The notes under the pieces were generated by a model. It searched no databases and was not told the DNA's origin. It saw nothing but the letters and a program-made list of their open reading frames with translations. A DNA stretch of 64,000 nucleotides from Paulinella micropora (Eukaryota > Cercozoa > Imbricatea > Euglyphida > Paulinellidae): positions 110,001-174,000 of the forward strand of contig WBZZ01002412.1 of assembly GCA_019918135.1 (NCBI GenBank). The letters are read 5' to 3'. The stretch's first letter is position 1, and every line of letters begins with the position of its first letter. The translations under genes were made by a program, and so were the position numbers. Below, in pieces: positions 1-11,460 of this stretch.

Positions 1-1946
1 AACCAAATGACAAGCAATATCAAAAGAAAGAAAATATATTATTTTGGATGGCATACATAAAGAAAACATATGCTTCTATAAACTATCCAAGCAACCATTT
101 TGCAAAGGGGGGTGGGAGAGATGATATGTGAACAAGAAAATAAAAATGCTAAAATAGAGGTAGTCCAAATAGCATAGGAAGAATCATGGTAACAGCAATA
201 GAAATGAAGTTGTAATAATTTTGAAAAACACAGTTTTTTTCAAAATAAGTTAACAGTAAAAACCAAGCATGCTAACATTTTTCAAATCTCTATCCTATAA
301 ACTAGCTATATGCAGACTGATAGTGCAAGGCAATACCTGAAAATTCTCACAAGAATGGAGCAAAACCAGCTAGCAAACCTAAAAAAACAAACATCTATGA
401 GGAAGTCGGAAAGGAAAACAACATACCTTTTGAAGCACTGAATGCAACTCCAGGAATGAAAACCTATAGCCAGCTTCAAAATATCTTAACACACAAATGA
501 ACATACATAACATACATGACTATTGCATGATTTTCGTGAAACATGTGATTTTAGGTGTACTTGCACATATTATTCATTCTAAAAACTGTGTATTCTCTGT
601 ATTTTCTTCAGTGACTCTGGTGTGCAACACATATGTAAAATTATCTTCACGTTCATGTGCAATCATAACATGAGTTGTGCTTGAACGAAATGTTTCAAAA
701 TTGACATATTGCTTGAAATGCAAGAAAATGTGAAAACGATAAGAAAACAACAGGTAACAAAAACACACAAAATGTATGACTTATTTACTAGAGTTCTCCG
801 CACAACGCAACCAACAAATCGAAAGACACAGATAGATAGAACAGAATATGAGAGTGCTAGGATGAGCTGGCATTCCTGTAAATGTTTATATAGCGCGTGT
901 ATTCAGTAAATATGTGTGTCGTGGGAGAAGGCTTCAAAAGGTGTGCTTGGATTGTTTGTTTGTCTGTATGTACACATGTACGCATGTATGTGCATATGTA
1001 TGTATATATGTAGGTACGTAATCGATTGGTACATAAGTATGTGTGTATGCATGTCTGTATGTATGTAAGGTGTGTATGTATGTAATCGATTTGTCTCACC
1101 TCTCCCAGTCTCAGAAACTCAAAATCTTTCTAACTTCAGGCACGTGTAACACTGCTTGCTTTCTTTTGCTCTGCTCTCCTCTCCTTTCTTGTACAGTTAT
1201 CAAATCTACATATCTATTCGTGTTTTTTCTTGCTTTACAAAGCTACAATTCCATCCTGCATGGAGGGGCATATAATTGAAACCATGAAACCAAGAAGAAA
1301 TTTGATGTATGGAAGCACACACACAAAAAAAAAACTAACACTTAAGATTTTTTGTTGTTGTTGATATAAATGCAACCATAAATACCAAAAATCATTATTT
1401 CCAATCTCACACCCCGCAAAAGCAGGCTATTGTTGACAAAATAACGAAGAGGCACACGACCCTCCACCATTTTTTCAGTCAAAAAATCGACTTCACGTGG
1501 AAAAAGTGCAGTGGGAGGGGGTCACTCTTCTATAAAAAAAATAATAACTTTGACTCAAACTTTTGTCGAGAAATTTTACGGGTCGCTTCCTCGTGACTTG
1601 CTCAATAGATTACTGTAGTTTATTTTATGACAACGCCTCCGGTTCGATCGCTAGATTTTTTTGAAAACCGGTCACTGAAAAACTGATACAATATGATAAC
1701 ACCGGATACCATATGGTATCGCCATGAGCATAGACACTGGCCCCCAACGTTGCGATTAGGAGCTCTGACTAATTATATTGTGCCAAGGGAGGAACCCTGA
1801 TACCCAAGCGAAGAGGTAAAAAAGGTGATACCTTCCCTTTCATGGTTACCCGCTCACTTCACAATCCCGCAATCATCTGTTTCGATAGAACATAGAATGA
1901 AACCGGTAGGTAGGCCAGTGTGGCAGCAAAGCAGCAGACCAGCCAC
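1..1946. other. AT-rich non-coding flank
   Basis: I see no gene in this stretch. The longest open frames are under 100 codons, have no recognisable motif, and several simply translate a TATG-type microsatellite. Base composition is AT-rich with many short A and T runs. No tRNA-like or rRNA-like sequence was noticed. Confidence 0.6.
961..1085. repeat. TGTA/TATG microsatellite
   Basis: Imperfect tetranucleotide repeats built on tgta/tatg run through this stretch, broken by a few substitutions. Short open frames on both strands here are translations of the repeat and are not genes. Confidence 0.85.
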
Positions 1947-2555
1947 TTGTGAGTTTGTATACAACTCTTCAAGTATGCAGATACAACGAACTCTTGATAG
2001 AACACTATGGCTGCTTTGAGTACTGACTCAATGTGAGCAGGTGAAATACCAGTAAATAGTAGAGGTCACTTCGTTTATTTACATAATTTCGAACTCTTGG
2101 CATGCTTGGATGCAACTTACGATCAAGTGTCGAACGTAGATTGTGAGGTCTCCAATTCTCAAACGGATAGTGTCGCGAGTCTTCAAGTAAACATTCATAA
2201 AAGGATAGTTGTCGGGTTGTTGGACTTGAAAATTCCCAAATTGATTTGGGAAGCCTCAAAGCGAAAATGACTGGCAACGTGTAGACAAGTTAGATATTGT
2301 GTTTTTCCGTTCTTGTTCACAAATTTAACATAAAAGTTGTTCACTGGGAATTCGGGGAAAAGGTAATGCGAACAGGAAAAATAGCAATAGCTAAAAAGAA
2401 CTTTGAACTGATCGTTTGAAATCATTTCTGAACGAAATCGAAAACTAGTTAGTGATGTCGAAACGTCGTGCAGAGGAGAATCTAATGAACCGCTCAAAAA
2501 AGTGTCTTATCAACGGTAAAGGTTTTGGCCGGTCGTTAAGGTACTCAGTCTGATA
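1947..2555 (-). repeat. LTR-like repeat, left copy (probable 3' LTR)
   Basis: This ~609-bp segment recurs in the same orientation at 37545-38158. By eye the two differ at roughly 20-25 positions plus a few one- or two-base gaps, about 96% identity. Similarity starts and stops abruptly at both ends. Read on the minus strand, a 21-base purine tract lies directly upstream of this copy, which is where a polypurine tract sits relative to a 3' LTR. No convincing target-site duplication is visible. A plain dispersed repeat is the alternative. Confidence 0.6.
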
Positions 2556-2556
2556 G

Positions 2557-2577
2557 CTCCCCCCCCCTCCCCCCCCA
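2557..2577 (-). other. Candidate polypurine tract
   Basis: The plus strand carries two C runs separated by a single T; on the minus strand this is a nearly pure G tract with one internal A. It ends one base from the LTR-like repeat. LTR retroelements use such a tract to prime plus-strand DNA synthesis. Confidence 0.5.
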
Positions 2578-2699
2578 GACCTAACGGTTGAGTTGAGTTG
2601 CATACAGAATGAGTGATTAACGAACGAAGTATGTTATCTCACTAAAAAAAATGTTCATAAGGAAAAAGAGAGGTGGGTGAGTCTCTTAAACAATGGGAG

Positions 2700-3609
2700 A
2701 GTAGAAGAAGGATGCGTCTATATTGGTGCGATGCAGACGATGATCAGCAGGGGCCGGATATCGATGATTTGCAGCGGGGCTGGGACAATTGAGGCGCAGT
2801 AGCGAGCGGTGATATTGGGAGGCGATGTCGAGCCGTGGAAAATTAGGTGGCCGGGTATCTCATAGCCAAGATGAACCAATGAAGCACCAAGTGTGCCGTG
2901 CCGATATAACCACTGAGGGTTCAAGTTCGGTGAGAATAATCGTTGACATGCAGGCATAAGAGGCGATCAAGGACGTACATGGGTACGCCTGTCATGGCGT
3001 AATATTTCTAGGGACGATGACGGTTCAAGTGGGAAAAGCGCTGGGCGGGGGTGGGTGAAGCCATTAAGCGCTGGGCGGGGGCGGGTGAAGCAATTACGAT
3101 GGGTAAAACCCACTTGAGAGTGATGGGGATGGCTATTCCGTATGTGAAGGATTCGCCGATGATGATGATACCTAAGTGGCGCTAAGGAACTGTGGTGAGA
3201 AACCAATCGCTGTTCCCGTTCTTCTTTTAAAACTGTGTCGAAGTTGACTCGCTTAAGCGGTGCGGGGAGCGCGTGAAGTAGCGACAAGAGTGTATTTGTA
3301 GCTCCATTCCATGTGGAGGCCAAAGAGTAACCAAACCGGTGGAACGGTACGATGTGGGATAGCGTCGACTGCATCGTCCGGAATGAGCAGAGCAAACGGC
3401 TTGCGAAGGGAGAACATGGCCCGCGCGACGTTCACAGGACTGTCAGCCGGCGGTATGACGATAGCCAGATCCCACGGGGCTTGAGCGTTTGTCTTTGTTA
3501 GGCTCGCGCGGATGATGTGGCATGGGAGAGATTTGAGCTTCGTCTCCAACGCAGCATTCGTGTCTTCGATAGTAAGCCACAGGGTAGAGTCTGCTCTGGG
3601 CAGTGGCAT
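2700..3609 (-). pseudogene. Unrecognised coding remnant at the 3' end of the minus-strand element
   Basis: Two minus-strand open segments, about 142 and 118 codons, overlap in different frames. The upstream one contains a hydrophobic strand followed by VIPPAD and later FALLIPDD. This faintly recalls the (N/D)PPY region of amino-methyltransferases carried by some DIRS-type retroelements, but nothing else supports that reading and I do not assign a function. The segment lies directly downstream of the RNase H-like remnant, so it probably belongs to the same fossil polyprotein. Confidence 0.3.
3038..3097. repeat. Tandem 30-bp duplication
   Basis: Two adjacent ~30-bp units beginning gcgctgggcggggg and ending near gaagc(c/a)atta follow one another with only a few differences. 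It is a small local duplication inside the minus-strand coding remnant. Confidence 0.7.
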
Positions 3610-3648
3610 GGTTGCGAGGAGTGCTATGGTAGCTGCGGCTTCATCGAC

Positions 3649-4059
3649 TTAAGTCGGGACAGCTGGGTTCATGCGGGGAGCACGAGGCAAATCATCCTGG
3701 GGTGGTGTTTGTTTACCAAGGGGGTGTTCGATTTTGGGTCCCAGTGTCTTTAGATATTTCGGAATCCATCCGACGACCAAAGGGTAGCGAGTTTGCCATG
3801 ACCACATGAGTGGTTTGGGGTTGGCGGCGATGGTAAGTTCCCAGTGGTTAGCGTTGCGGAAGTAGCGGCACTGTTGAACTCCATACATGACGCCATAGGC
3901 TTCTTGCATGTAGGTCGTCCAGTGGGTTTCCGTGTTCCTGAACTTATGAAAGAAGGTTAGGATGACTGGGGCGCGATGGTTCAGTGCCAGCGTGTAGCGT
4001 GCCAGTGACGCCTCTGTGGTTGACATCTGTCCGTAGGTAGACGTCACAACGGAGCGCAC
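3649..4059 (-). pseudogene. RNase H-like remnant of an LTR-type retroelement
   Basis: A minus-strand open segment of 136 codons contains the run THWTTYMQEAYGVMYGVQQC, followed by FRNANHWELTIAANPKPLMW and, about 35 residues on, LGPKIEHPLGKQ. This spacing matches the second half of the retroelement RNase H, which usually has the pattern YxTxExExLAVVxAxxxFRxYL, then VxTDHxxLxWL, then HxPGxxN. It would remove RNA from RNA-DNA hybrids during reverse transcription. A reverse transcriptase should lie just upstream on the minus strand, but I cannot recognise one there. The element is clearly broken. The assignment rests on pattern similarity only. Confidence 0.45.
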
Positions 4060-4540
4060 ACTTGGTTGGGGCAGGGGGCGGTGTGGCCTCGGGGTTGGAT
4101 TCTTTCAAGGTTGCAAAAGGGGGTACACGGCAGGCATTGTTGGCCATGCCTGGTAGCGTTAGTTCGTGATTTTCCGGGCGAGGCGCGGATGTCGATCCAT
4201 GAGGGCCGGGTGTGTCACAAACTTGGTTCGAAAGCTGGTTAGGGACCAGGGGGGCTGGGGTTGTAGGGTGAAGGTAGCCGATCCGTGTATCTGGACTGGC
4301 ATCCTTCTCGATATCCTCATGCTCTCCATTTGGGTGACTGCGGATTGTCCGTATACGTTGCGCGGAGGCGTAGCTCCATGTGCCTGCATTGATGGCGTTC
4401 GTAGTCCAATTGGAGAGATGTTCGCGTTCTGCCGGAGTCCAGCGCGGGCATGGGGCCGTAACCGGTTTGGCGTTCGGTGTTGACCGAAGAGAAAGAACAG
4501 TGTGTTCGTAATTGCGAACGAGGTTCCAGAGCTGGTCTTA

Positions 4541-5700
4541 TTAAGGTCTGGTGAGGTCCGGGTTGACTGTCTCTGTAGGAAACCTAGGATTTGTTTGCGC
4601 GGGGTCTTCCTTTGGGTGCGGGATGGGCAATTCGTTGCCGGCCGAAAGCGCCACAGAGTCAGGCGGCCTCAATTGAGTAGAGTCTGGAGAGCGCTCCAAA
4701 CTTGGTTGTCCGGCGCGGCTTTGCATATTGTTCAGAGACTGAGTCGAGTCGGTGCCAGGCCGAGCGAGCGTGTTGGGTTGGCGGCGACTTCGCGGGACGA
4801 CCACTGGGTGAGGCAGGCGTGTGGCATTTTGATGAGTCTCAGGGACGTCCGACCATGGGGCTGGACGTGCAGGAGGATGCAGGGGCTGGAGGTTTTGGTT
4901 CCTGCCTTTGCGTCTATGGCGACGACGGTGTCGCCGGCCTTGCCTAGGTTGAAGTTCGGGTGCCGCGATTTCCACAGGAGCAGGTTTGGAGCCAAACACC
5001 TGTCGCGAGTGACACGGGTGTTTATGGTGGAGAAGTCGTCGCCTCGGAGGTACAGCTCGATGACCGGGAGAGGCAGGCTGACTTCGTGATGGAGAGGCCA
5101 TGCCGCGTGACGGGCATTCGGCGGGGCCTCCACATAGGCACCATACAGGGTGGGGGCCTTTGCAGTGGTGAACTGAGTAGGCAAAGATGCCTGTTGGAAG
5201 GTCGTAAACGAGTTCCTGGTTACCAAGGTGAGGCATGGGTGACTCTGAACAGTATGCAAAGCTCATACTATCTCGTCCCAGAGGTGCAAGGAGGTCAGCA
5301 AAGATATTCCATACGCGTCGTTTCTCCTTGAGGGGGAGGGCACCGTTGATAGCAACTGAACTGTTGAATCTGGCAGCGTCCATGGAGAAATTGATGATCT
5401 TACCACAATTGGCGAAGTAGTTAAGTTCGTCAACGATCGCTTGGCGTAGGCGGTAGCCAAGTGCTGGATGTATCGCTGACACGCTAAAGGGACGTGGTCG
5501 GGATGGTGGTGATGTACGGTTTCTGGAATCGCACGTTGTGCTATTGCACACCAGTGGGCATGTTGTCCACGTCGGGTCGACGCTTGGAAAGCAAAGACTC
5601 CGTCTGGAAAGTTGTGCTCACGGGCGCCATTTTCGAAATCAGGTTCTGGCTGTGGGATATGATTGCCTGTTCGCTGACCTTCGTTTACTAAAATGCTCAC
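4541..5700 (-). pseudogene. Unrecognised minus-strand ORFs of the fossil element
   Basis: Three overlapping minus-strand open segments (336, 175 and 145 codons) cover this stretch in different frames. The best-looking protein parts contain LGYRLRQAIVDELNYFANCG with KRRVWNIFADLLAPLG, and, further downstream, LPLPVIELYLRGDDFSTI. These have normal globular composition, while the alternative frames are rich in Pro, Arg and His and look like shadows. I do not recognise a family; this is where a reverse transcriptase would be expected for a gag-protease-RT-RNase H order, but no YxDD-type motif is visible. Confidence 0.4.
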
Positions 5701-5781
5701 CTTCTTCCAGATTCCGATTTTGGCTTTAGGGTAAGCGTTACCATGGATCGTTGCCGTGGCGGCGTTGCTGTTGCCGTGAGC

Positions 5782-6342
5782 TTACGATATGATAAAACCT
5801 TGGTGGTGCCAAAGGTTGATCCTTTGTAGAAGGGCAAAACGGATGTCTGTACGAAGGGTCGGATTTACATCACGAAGGCGGAAAATGCCTGGAAAAATCG
5901 AAAAGGGGTCAGATCGGACTCCGGGTGGTTCGATTTCCTCGTCCTTGTTCGGAGGTTGTTGTGACCGTCGTGTCATCGAGTGAGGAGGAGAGGCTGCTGC
6001 TGTCGAAGTCGTCGCCGGCTTCGATGACGAGCTGCCAGACGATGAACTGCTCGATGATGATGATGAGGGGCCTTGTCCGCCTCCTTTCGAATCGTCGTCG
6101 TTTTTGCGCTTCTTGATTTCACTCGGCTTGCAACCAAATGAGGGCTGTAGTTGAAAAGGGTGCGCACGAGTTGTTTGTGGCAACGGTGTGGCCGGTGGGT
6201 CGGAGCCAGTGGCCGCTGGTAAATGAGCCGGGGCCGGTGGTGGCTGGGCTGAAACCACTGGACGTTGATTTTGGGTCAGCGGTGGCTGAGCTGGGGCCGA
6301 TGGTGGCGAAGCTGGGGCCTGTGGAGGCGGAGCTGAAACCAT
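5782..6342 (-). pseudogene. Pro/Ala- and Ser-rich linker ORF
   Basis: The 186-codon frame begins with repeated PPPAPA/AQPPL blocks, passes through a lysine-rich KKRKNDDD patch and a run of about ten serines, and ends in a globular-looking stretch (IFPGIFRLRDVNPTLRTDIR). The low-complexity part looks like a disordered linker of a polyprotein. The short plus-strand frames over the same bases are reflections of the biased composition. No enzymatic motif is visible. Confidence 0.4.
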
Positions 6343-6546
6343 CGTCGATGAAGATGAGGTCGAGCTAGATGACGAGCTCGATGAGAAGCTGGGTGCGGAG
6401 CTGGAACTCGATGAAGAACCAGAATTGCTGTCGGATTTCGCCGGAGAGTCATCGATCTGGGTTGGGTCTGACCATGAGCTGCGTAGCCGTTCGCGTGGCA
6501 GGTGTGGCTGGACATCAAAACCTGGGTGGATGAGGTCTCTCTGTGG

Positions 6547-7983
6547 TTAGCCGATATGATAGTTGTCTCTGGTTTCTTCAGGGGAAAGTGTAGTACAGTT
6601 TCCTCCTGGTACGTTAGTCAACAGAACTTCGTACTCAAGATCCTGGGCACTCATCTTTAACTCCGTGTAGAACATGCTGAGGACCATTCCCAGGCGCTCT
6701 GTCTTGAGATTGGTCCAACGTCCGAGCTGGGTATGGTCGTCTCCCGAGTAAGCGGTGAAAGAGTGGTTCGCATTCGTCGTCCACTCATGAAAGTGTGGAT
6801 GTTCGTTTGTTGTCTGGTATCTTCGAATAACCGGGACTCCGTAGGGGTAGCCACGGAGGCGTTTATCGTGAGAATACGGATTGATTGCGTCAGACCGCAG
6901 GGGTGTTGGACCACGTGGATCTCCTGGCTGAACCGACGTCCGGTTTCGCTGCCAACGACCATGAAGAAGTACTGTGCAAGGTGCCACGGGACATGGTCGT
7001 AACGTACCCATTGGAATGTGCATGCAACGGAGTCCATGACGTCTCTGGTGCGGGATGCTGCATTCCAGTTGGGAGCCTTGTTTAGATATTCGCGAAGTTC
7101 GGAGTCGTTCAGTTCGGAGGTTCCCACTTTCCTTTCGATAGGTGTTTGCCTGTCCCATATAATTGCCACCCATAAAAAACTGTAGCAAAAATGGTGCATC
7201 CTTTTCGTCTGTGTAGTAGGCGGTGATGCTACAATAGTCGAAAAAGCTGCGCGGTAGGTCCACGATACATTCGTAGGATCGTTCCCGGACCATGCATGCA
7301 CTGCCTTCGTCGTAGTAATGGTCCATAGGGAGGATCTTGAACCAAATCGGGTCCTTACACGGAAGGCGGTGAAAGTAGTGTTGTAGGGCAAAACAGCGTT
7401 CGCGCGTCGGAAGTCGGAAAACGCGACGTATGTATGTTCCTCCTCCATCCAGTTGTGGGGGGAATCGAAGACATGTGCTGAGGAGTGGGGTCCTCCATGC
7501 TGCACCATGGAAATAGAAGTTGACCTTCGAGAATGGCCGCCAAAGGGGGGCTGTTGGGGTTGGCACCCACAAGTAAGCCGCAATATGACGATCTATATCC
7601 CCATGGGCGTCCAACGGGACAGTAAGCCATTCCTTGTCGGAAGTAACCAATGTCGCCGGTGGGCTCGATATTGGGCCAGCTAGGGAAGAGGCGACGAGTT
7701 GTGCGGTGTTTCTTCCATTCTGTAGGCAGAAGTGAAAGATGACAGCTGCGACATTGTGCTGGTGAAGCCGTGATATCATGGTAGCACTTTCTTCGATGTT
7801 GAGGATGTCTCGCAGCGCGTATTCCGAAAGTGGGCCTGTCCCGCGACAGGTCATCTTTGGCGCTGGTGAACCACCAGCACGAAACAAGCACATCGATTCG
7901 GTATTGATAACACCAACCGGTATGACTTCCTTTGCAACGATGGCGAGGCCGTGTGTGTAGTCCTCAAAGGTCAGGGGGTCCAT
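6547..7983 (-). pseudogene. 478-codon unrecognised ORF
   Basis: A long minus-strand frame opens with MDPLTFEDYTHGLAIVAKEV. Its first ~290 residues have normal globular composition, with blocks such as FSKVNFYFHGAAWRTPL and ECIVDLPRSFFDYCSITAYY. The last part looks less protein-like, whereas the overlapping frame looks more so there, suggesting about one break. No family is recognised. It sits between the protease-bearing ORF upstream and the unrecognised ORFs downstream, with little spacing, so it is most likely part of the same retroelement polyprotein. Confidence 0.4.
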
Positions 7984-8016
7984 CTCATGTGCCGAGTTGC
8001 GTGGGGGCCAATAGTA

Positions 8017-10545
8017 CTACATCAGTAGAGTGGAACGAAACCGATTAAAGTCGGCAAGGGCTTGGTCGAACTCAACAAGATGTGGAAAGGACCAACGGGT
8101 TGTTCCGTACCAGTGTCGTGGCTCCATGTACAAGTAAGTTTTGCTTTCGCGCGTGCGTGGATGGCTAGTGACGGAGGTAGCAGTACCTGGGGCGAAGGTC
8201 CGGGTAAGGTGTGGGACGTGGGTAATGAAGTCCACTGATGCATTAAGCCCAATCTTGGCTGATGTAAACATGGGAGGGTCTCCACCGGCCGAGATGACGT
8301 AGGCGTTATCCCCAGTTGCCTCCGATTGAGTCATATGGCGTTCCACGCGTGGGATGACGTTTTGCGCTAAGGTGTTGTCAGGCCATAGATCTTGGCACAT
8401 GGTGAGATGCTTGGGGATCCAGTAACCCAAGTGTCTACATCTGGGGTGGGTGCCTGGGAACATTGCCGTTGCCAATGTCGGGAAATAGGTGGCGTAGATA
8501 TCTCGAGATATATATATATTTGCGTCCGTGCCTGGGGATCCATACAGTTCAGCTTCCGCATACATTCGCTCACCTGGGCGTTTAGTGAAGCCGGTGAAAC
8601 CATTGCAATGCGCAGGTGGCCACGAGGCGACTTTTACGAATCGTTCAGGTTTGGGGGATAATGGAGTCGGTGGCACTGGGGTCGAAGGGTTTCTGCTTGA
8701 CAGAGTACGCGGTTGTCCAGTATCTTGACGATCTTTCCATGTTGGAGCCCTGGTGATGAAATTGCCAAGCGGGCTAAGCGAATACGTGGCCGCCGGAGGT
8801 CTTGCCACCGGTGATTGAAACGCAGGGGACAGGGATGATACCGGCGACCTTCCAGACAAGGATGATGAGTCGCTGGACGAGGACGATGAACTACTAGACG
8901 CGCTTTGTAGTGCCTGTTCAGCTTCTTTGCTTAGTCCTTGGATCCGACGGGTAGCTCGTTGTGTAGAGCGGGGTGGCGTCCCGATCTTGGATGGCGACGA
9001 TGACGGGGAAGCTGGAGTATACGGGGATCGTTCCTGTTTACCTGAATTACTCCGTGTCGTACGTGAACGACTAGACATCAGAGGTACAGGTAAAACCGGG
9101 GACGGCGGAGGATCTGCCAACGTATCCTGAAGCTGTTGCGGCAAAAGTTGTGCAGGGGCCGATGCCGATGGACCAAAGGCCGCTGCGGACGGTAGTACGG
9201 CCTGTGGGGGCGCCGGAACTGCTGGCAATGTCGGTGGCGATGAGGATGATGACGCCTGAGATGATGACGATGCTGCTTGTGATGGCGAAATCGAAGTCAC
9301 CAGCGGCGATGACGATGATGATGCAGATGACGAGGTTGCCTGTGGTGATTCAAAAACGAGGGGTCGTGCCGCGGGGCTACTTCTCGAGGTAGACGCCCGT
9401 CGAGAGTCTCGGAGGGCCGACCACGCGAGTTGATCATTGACCTTGTCTTGTTGGGTAATCACATCAAAGTCGGGACTTGAGTGGGAGAGTACCGGTGAAG
9501 TAGTAGCGGACGTGTCCGGGGACGTCTGCGTTTTATGTCTTTTCACAAGGGTGCGCTTGAGATCCTGATGACGGGCTCTTTTGGAAATGGCGGAGTTTGG
9601 CTTTTTGACTGAAGGGTTGTCATGATAGTGGACTTCGTCTTCATCTTCGTCGGTGGGGACGTAGGTAGAATCGTTTTTATCGACAGAATTCTCTTCCTCT
9701 ACCTCCTCCGGTTCTTCGTTTTCTTCATCAATTTCCGGTGGACTCTTCTCGCCTTTATCTCCTTGTCTTTTCCTGTCGGACATGAAAAGATTGACTGTGT
9801 GGCCGTAGAGGTGGGCTTGGGACGTTGCGAGAAGGTCATAAGAACCTGCCGGTTGTACACTGGCACGATTGCCGAAGATTTGTTTGATCTTGGAGGTCGG
9901 GTATGAAGTTGCTTGGGCCAAAGTTTCCGGTCGAAAGTCGTAGCTGACGGTGGCTAGTTGACGATCGCCCACTTGAAGCGGCGTGTCGAAAAGGTGAAAC
10001 TCTATCTCATAAACAATTTGTCTTGCCTTAGGCTTGAGAGGGATGTAGTCTGTTGGCTTGATCCTTTGGGCCTCGTCGATGGACAAGTTTATCTGTGCGG
10101 CCACCTCGTTGGTGACGAGCAGGTCTACGCGATCTGGCAGGTGGGTTGACACGTAAATAGTAATCGCATGGAGCGGAGACGTAGGATCGGCGGAGACAAA
10201 AAGTTCGATGCCATCGGTGAGTAGGGCGTCGATGCCGACGGACGAGCGTGCTTCTACAGGAGGCAACTTCCGAATGGTGAACCCGTGCTGCACAACCCAT
10301 GAAAGGCGGGCCACGCCTTTGCAGTTGCAGGCGGAATCCAAGGTGCATGTAGTCTTACCGATGGGCGGGCGGTTGAGAGGGTGTTTCGCGACCCAAACAC
10401 ATCCAGTAACCACTGTCGGGATGGTCGCGATCCGTAGGGGTGGAGGCGTTGGCACCAGTGGAGAGGTCGAGCGGGACAGGGTAGTCATATCATTGGAAGG
10501 CGCGCGGAGTATTGCGAGCAGCGGCCGCTGGTGGCTTCCAGTCAC
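8017..10545 (-). pseudogene. 842-codon ORF with retropepsin-like protease and long Ser-rich region
   Basis: Near residues 65-160 the frame has TTCTLDSACNCKGVARL, then a stretch ending in RVDLLVTNEVAAQINLSI. This fits a single-domain aspartic protease of retroelements: D-S/T-x active-site turn, flap region, then a hydrophobic LLGxD-like strand. Such proteases cut the Gag-Pol polyprotein. Residues ~255-330 are very acidic, then ~250 residues are Ser/Pro-rich with serine runs, and the last ~220 are globular but unrecognised (for example CRHLGYWIPKHLTMCQDLWP). It follows the zinc-finger gag-like segment with a small overlap. This ORF is open throughout; the element as a whole is broken. Confidence 0.5.
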
Positions 10546-11460
10546 AGTGTTTCTTTTCGTCTTGGCAACGCTGCTGACGAAGTTTAAATTCCTCGAACGA
10601 ATGTTTAGGTAGTTGATCCTTCTTCAAGAAGCTGTTATGCTCCTTGCAGTAGGTGCAGGGTATACCTGTGAACGGTTTCCGGTTAGTCTGATTGGACGGT
10701 TTACTCGGTGGGTCGGTCTTAGTCGTGGACATAGACGTCTTCTTCTTCGGAGGGATCTCCACAGCGTTGGCTCCCGTGAGATGTTGTCGCGGTGCCGGCC
10801 TCTTCTGGCTTGGATCTTCCTTCTTCACCGGGTGAGTCGTCTTCAAACGTTTGTCCGGGCGGGTCGAAGTAGCGGTATGGGCCATAGCCATAGCGTCGGC
10901 TTTACGCTTTTGTCGAGAAGGCGGTTAGGGTTTGTATTCTCCGAGGCTGTCTTGTCCTGCTGGGGTCGTTGCTGTCTCCGACGGTCAGTACGAGTGGGTG
11001 GCTGCCCTTGGCGAGTGTAGTCCCGCTTATAATTAGGCGGCTGTTGGTTATAATTAGGCGGTTGGTGGTTATAATTATACGGCTGCTGGTTATGATTAGG
11101 AGGCTGCTGGTTATGATTAGGAGGCTGCTGGTGATAAAGAGGAGGCTGATTTTTGTTTGATGAGTGGGAAGCTGAGTGATCGTGAGTGGGAGGATATACC
11201 ATGATGTTTGTCCCCCTTTCCATTGTTAGCATACACTCTCCTTCCAACGTGCACGGTTGGCCCGGTATGATATTTGCATGTTGTCCCTTACCATAAGCGT
11301 TGATAAAATGATTGATATTTGTCGCCATATTGGCAACGAGCGACTCAAGGCGGGCGATATCTTTCCCCCCAACTCCCTCGTGCACCCCCTTCCCCCGCCT
11401 TTGCCTGTGCCCGTAGTATGTGAGTGGCTGCCTGGCGAACCTTCACCGGGCGTGTCCTTG
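10490..11460 (-). pseudogene. Gag-like segments: QPPN repeats and Cys/His motif
   Basis: Two overlapping minus-strand frames cover this part. The upstream one contains the helical stretch IARLESLVANMATNINHFI, a short Cys pair region, and a run of degenerate QPPNxN units. The downstream one is lysine- and proline-rich (nuclear-localisation-like KKK patches) and contains CTYCKEHNSFLKKDQLPKHS with a later Cys and CDW, resembling a zinc-knuckle-type nucleic-acid binding motif. Position just ahead of the protease ORF, basic character and the Cys/His motif suggest the nucleocapsid end of a gag protein. Confidence in the gag label is limited. Confidence 0.4.
11027..11140 (-). repeat. Tandem 21-24-bp repeats encoding QPPN units
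   Basis: Five to six units of about 21-24 bp (core ggttataattaggcggctg and variants) follow one another. They encode the Gln/Pro/Asn/Tyr repeats of the gag-like segment on the minus strand. Units nearest the right end are the most alike, which suggests recent unit duplication. Confidence 0.75.

Noticed and set aside
857-1279. Tyr/Thr/His-rich open frames over the tetranucleotide repeat
   Set aside because: They are microsatellite translations.
3253-3609. DIRS-type adenine methyltransferase
   Set aside because: Only VIPPAD is suggestive. No tyrosine recombinase or SAM-binding motif was seen, so the function is left open.
11027-11140. CRISPR-like array
   Set aside because: The units are directly adjacent coding repeats without unique spacers, in eukaryotic retroelement DNA.
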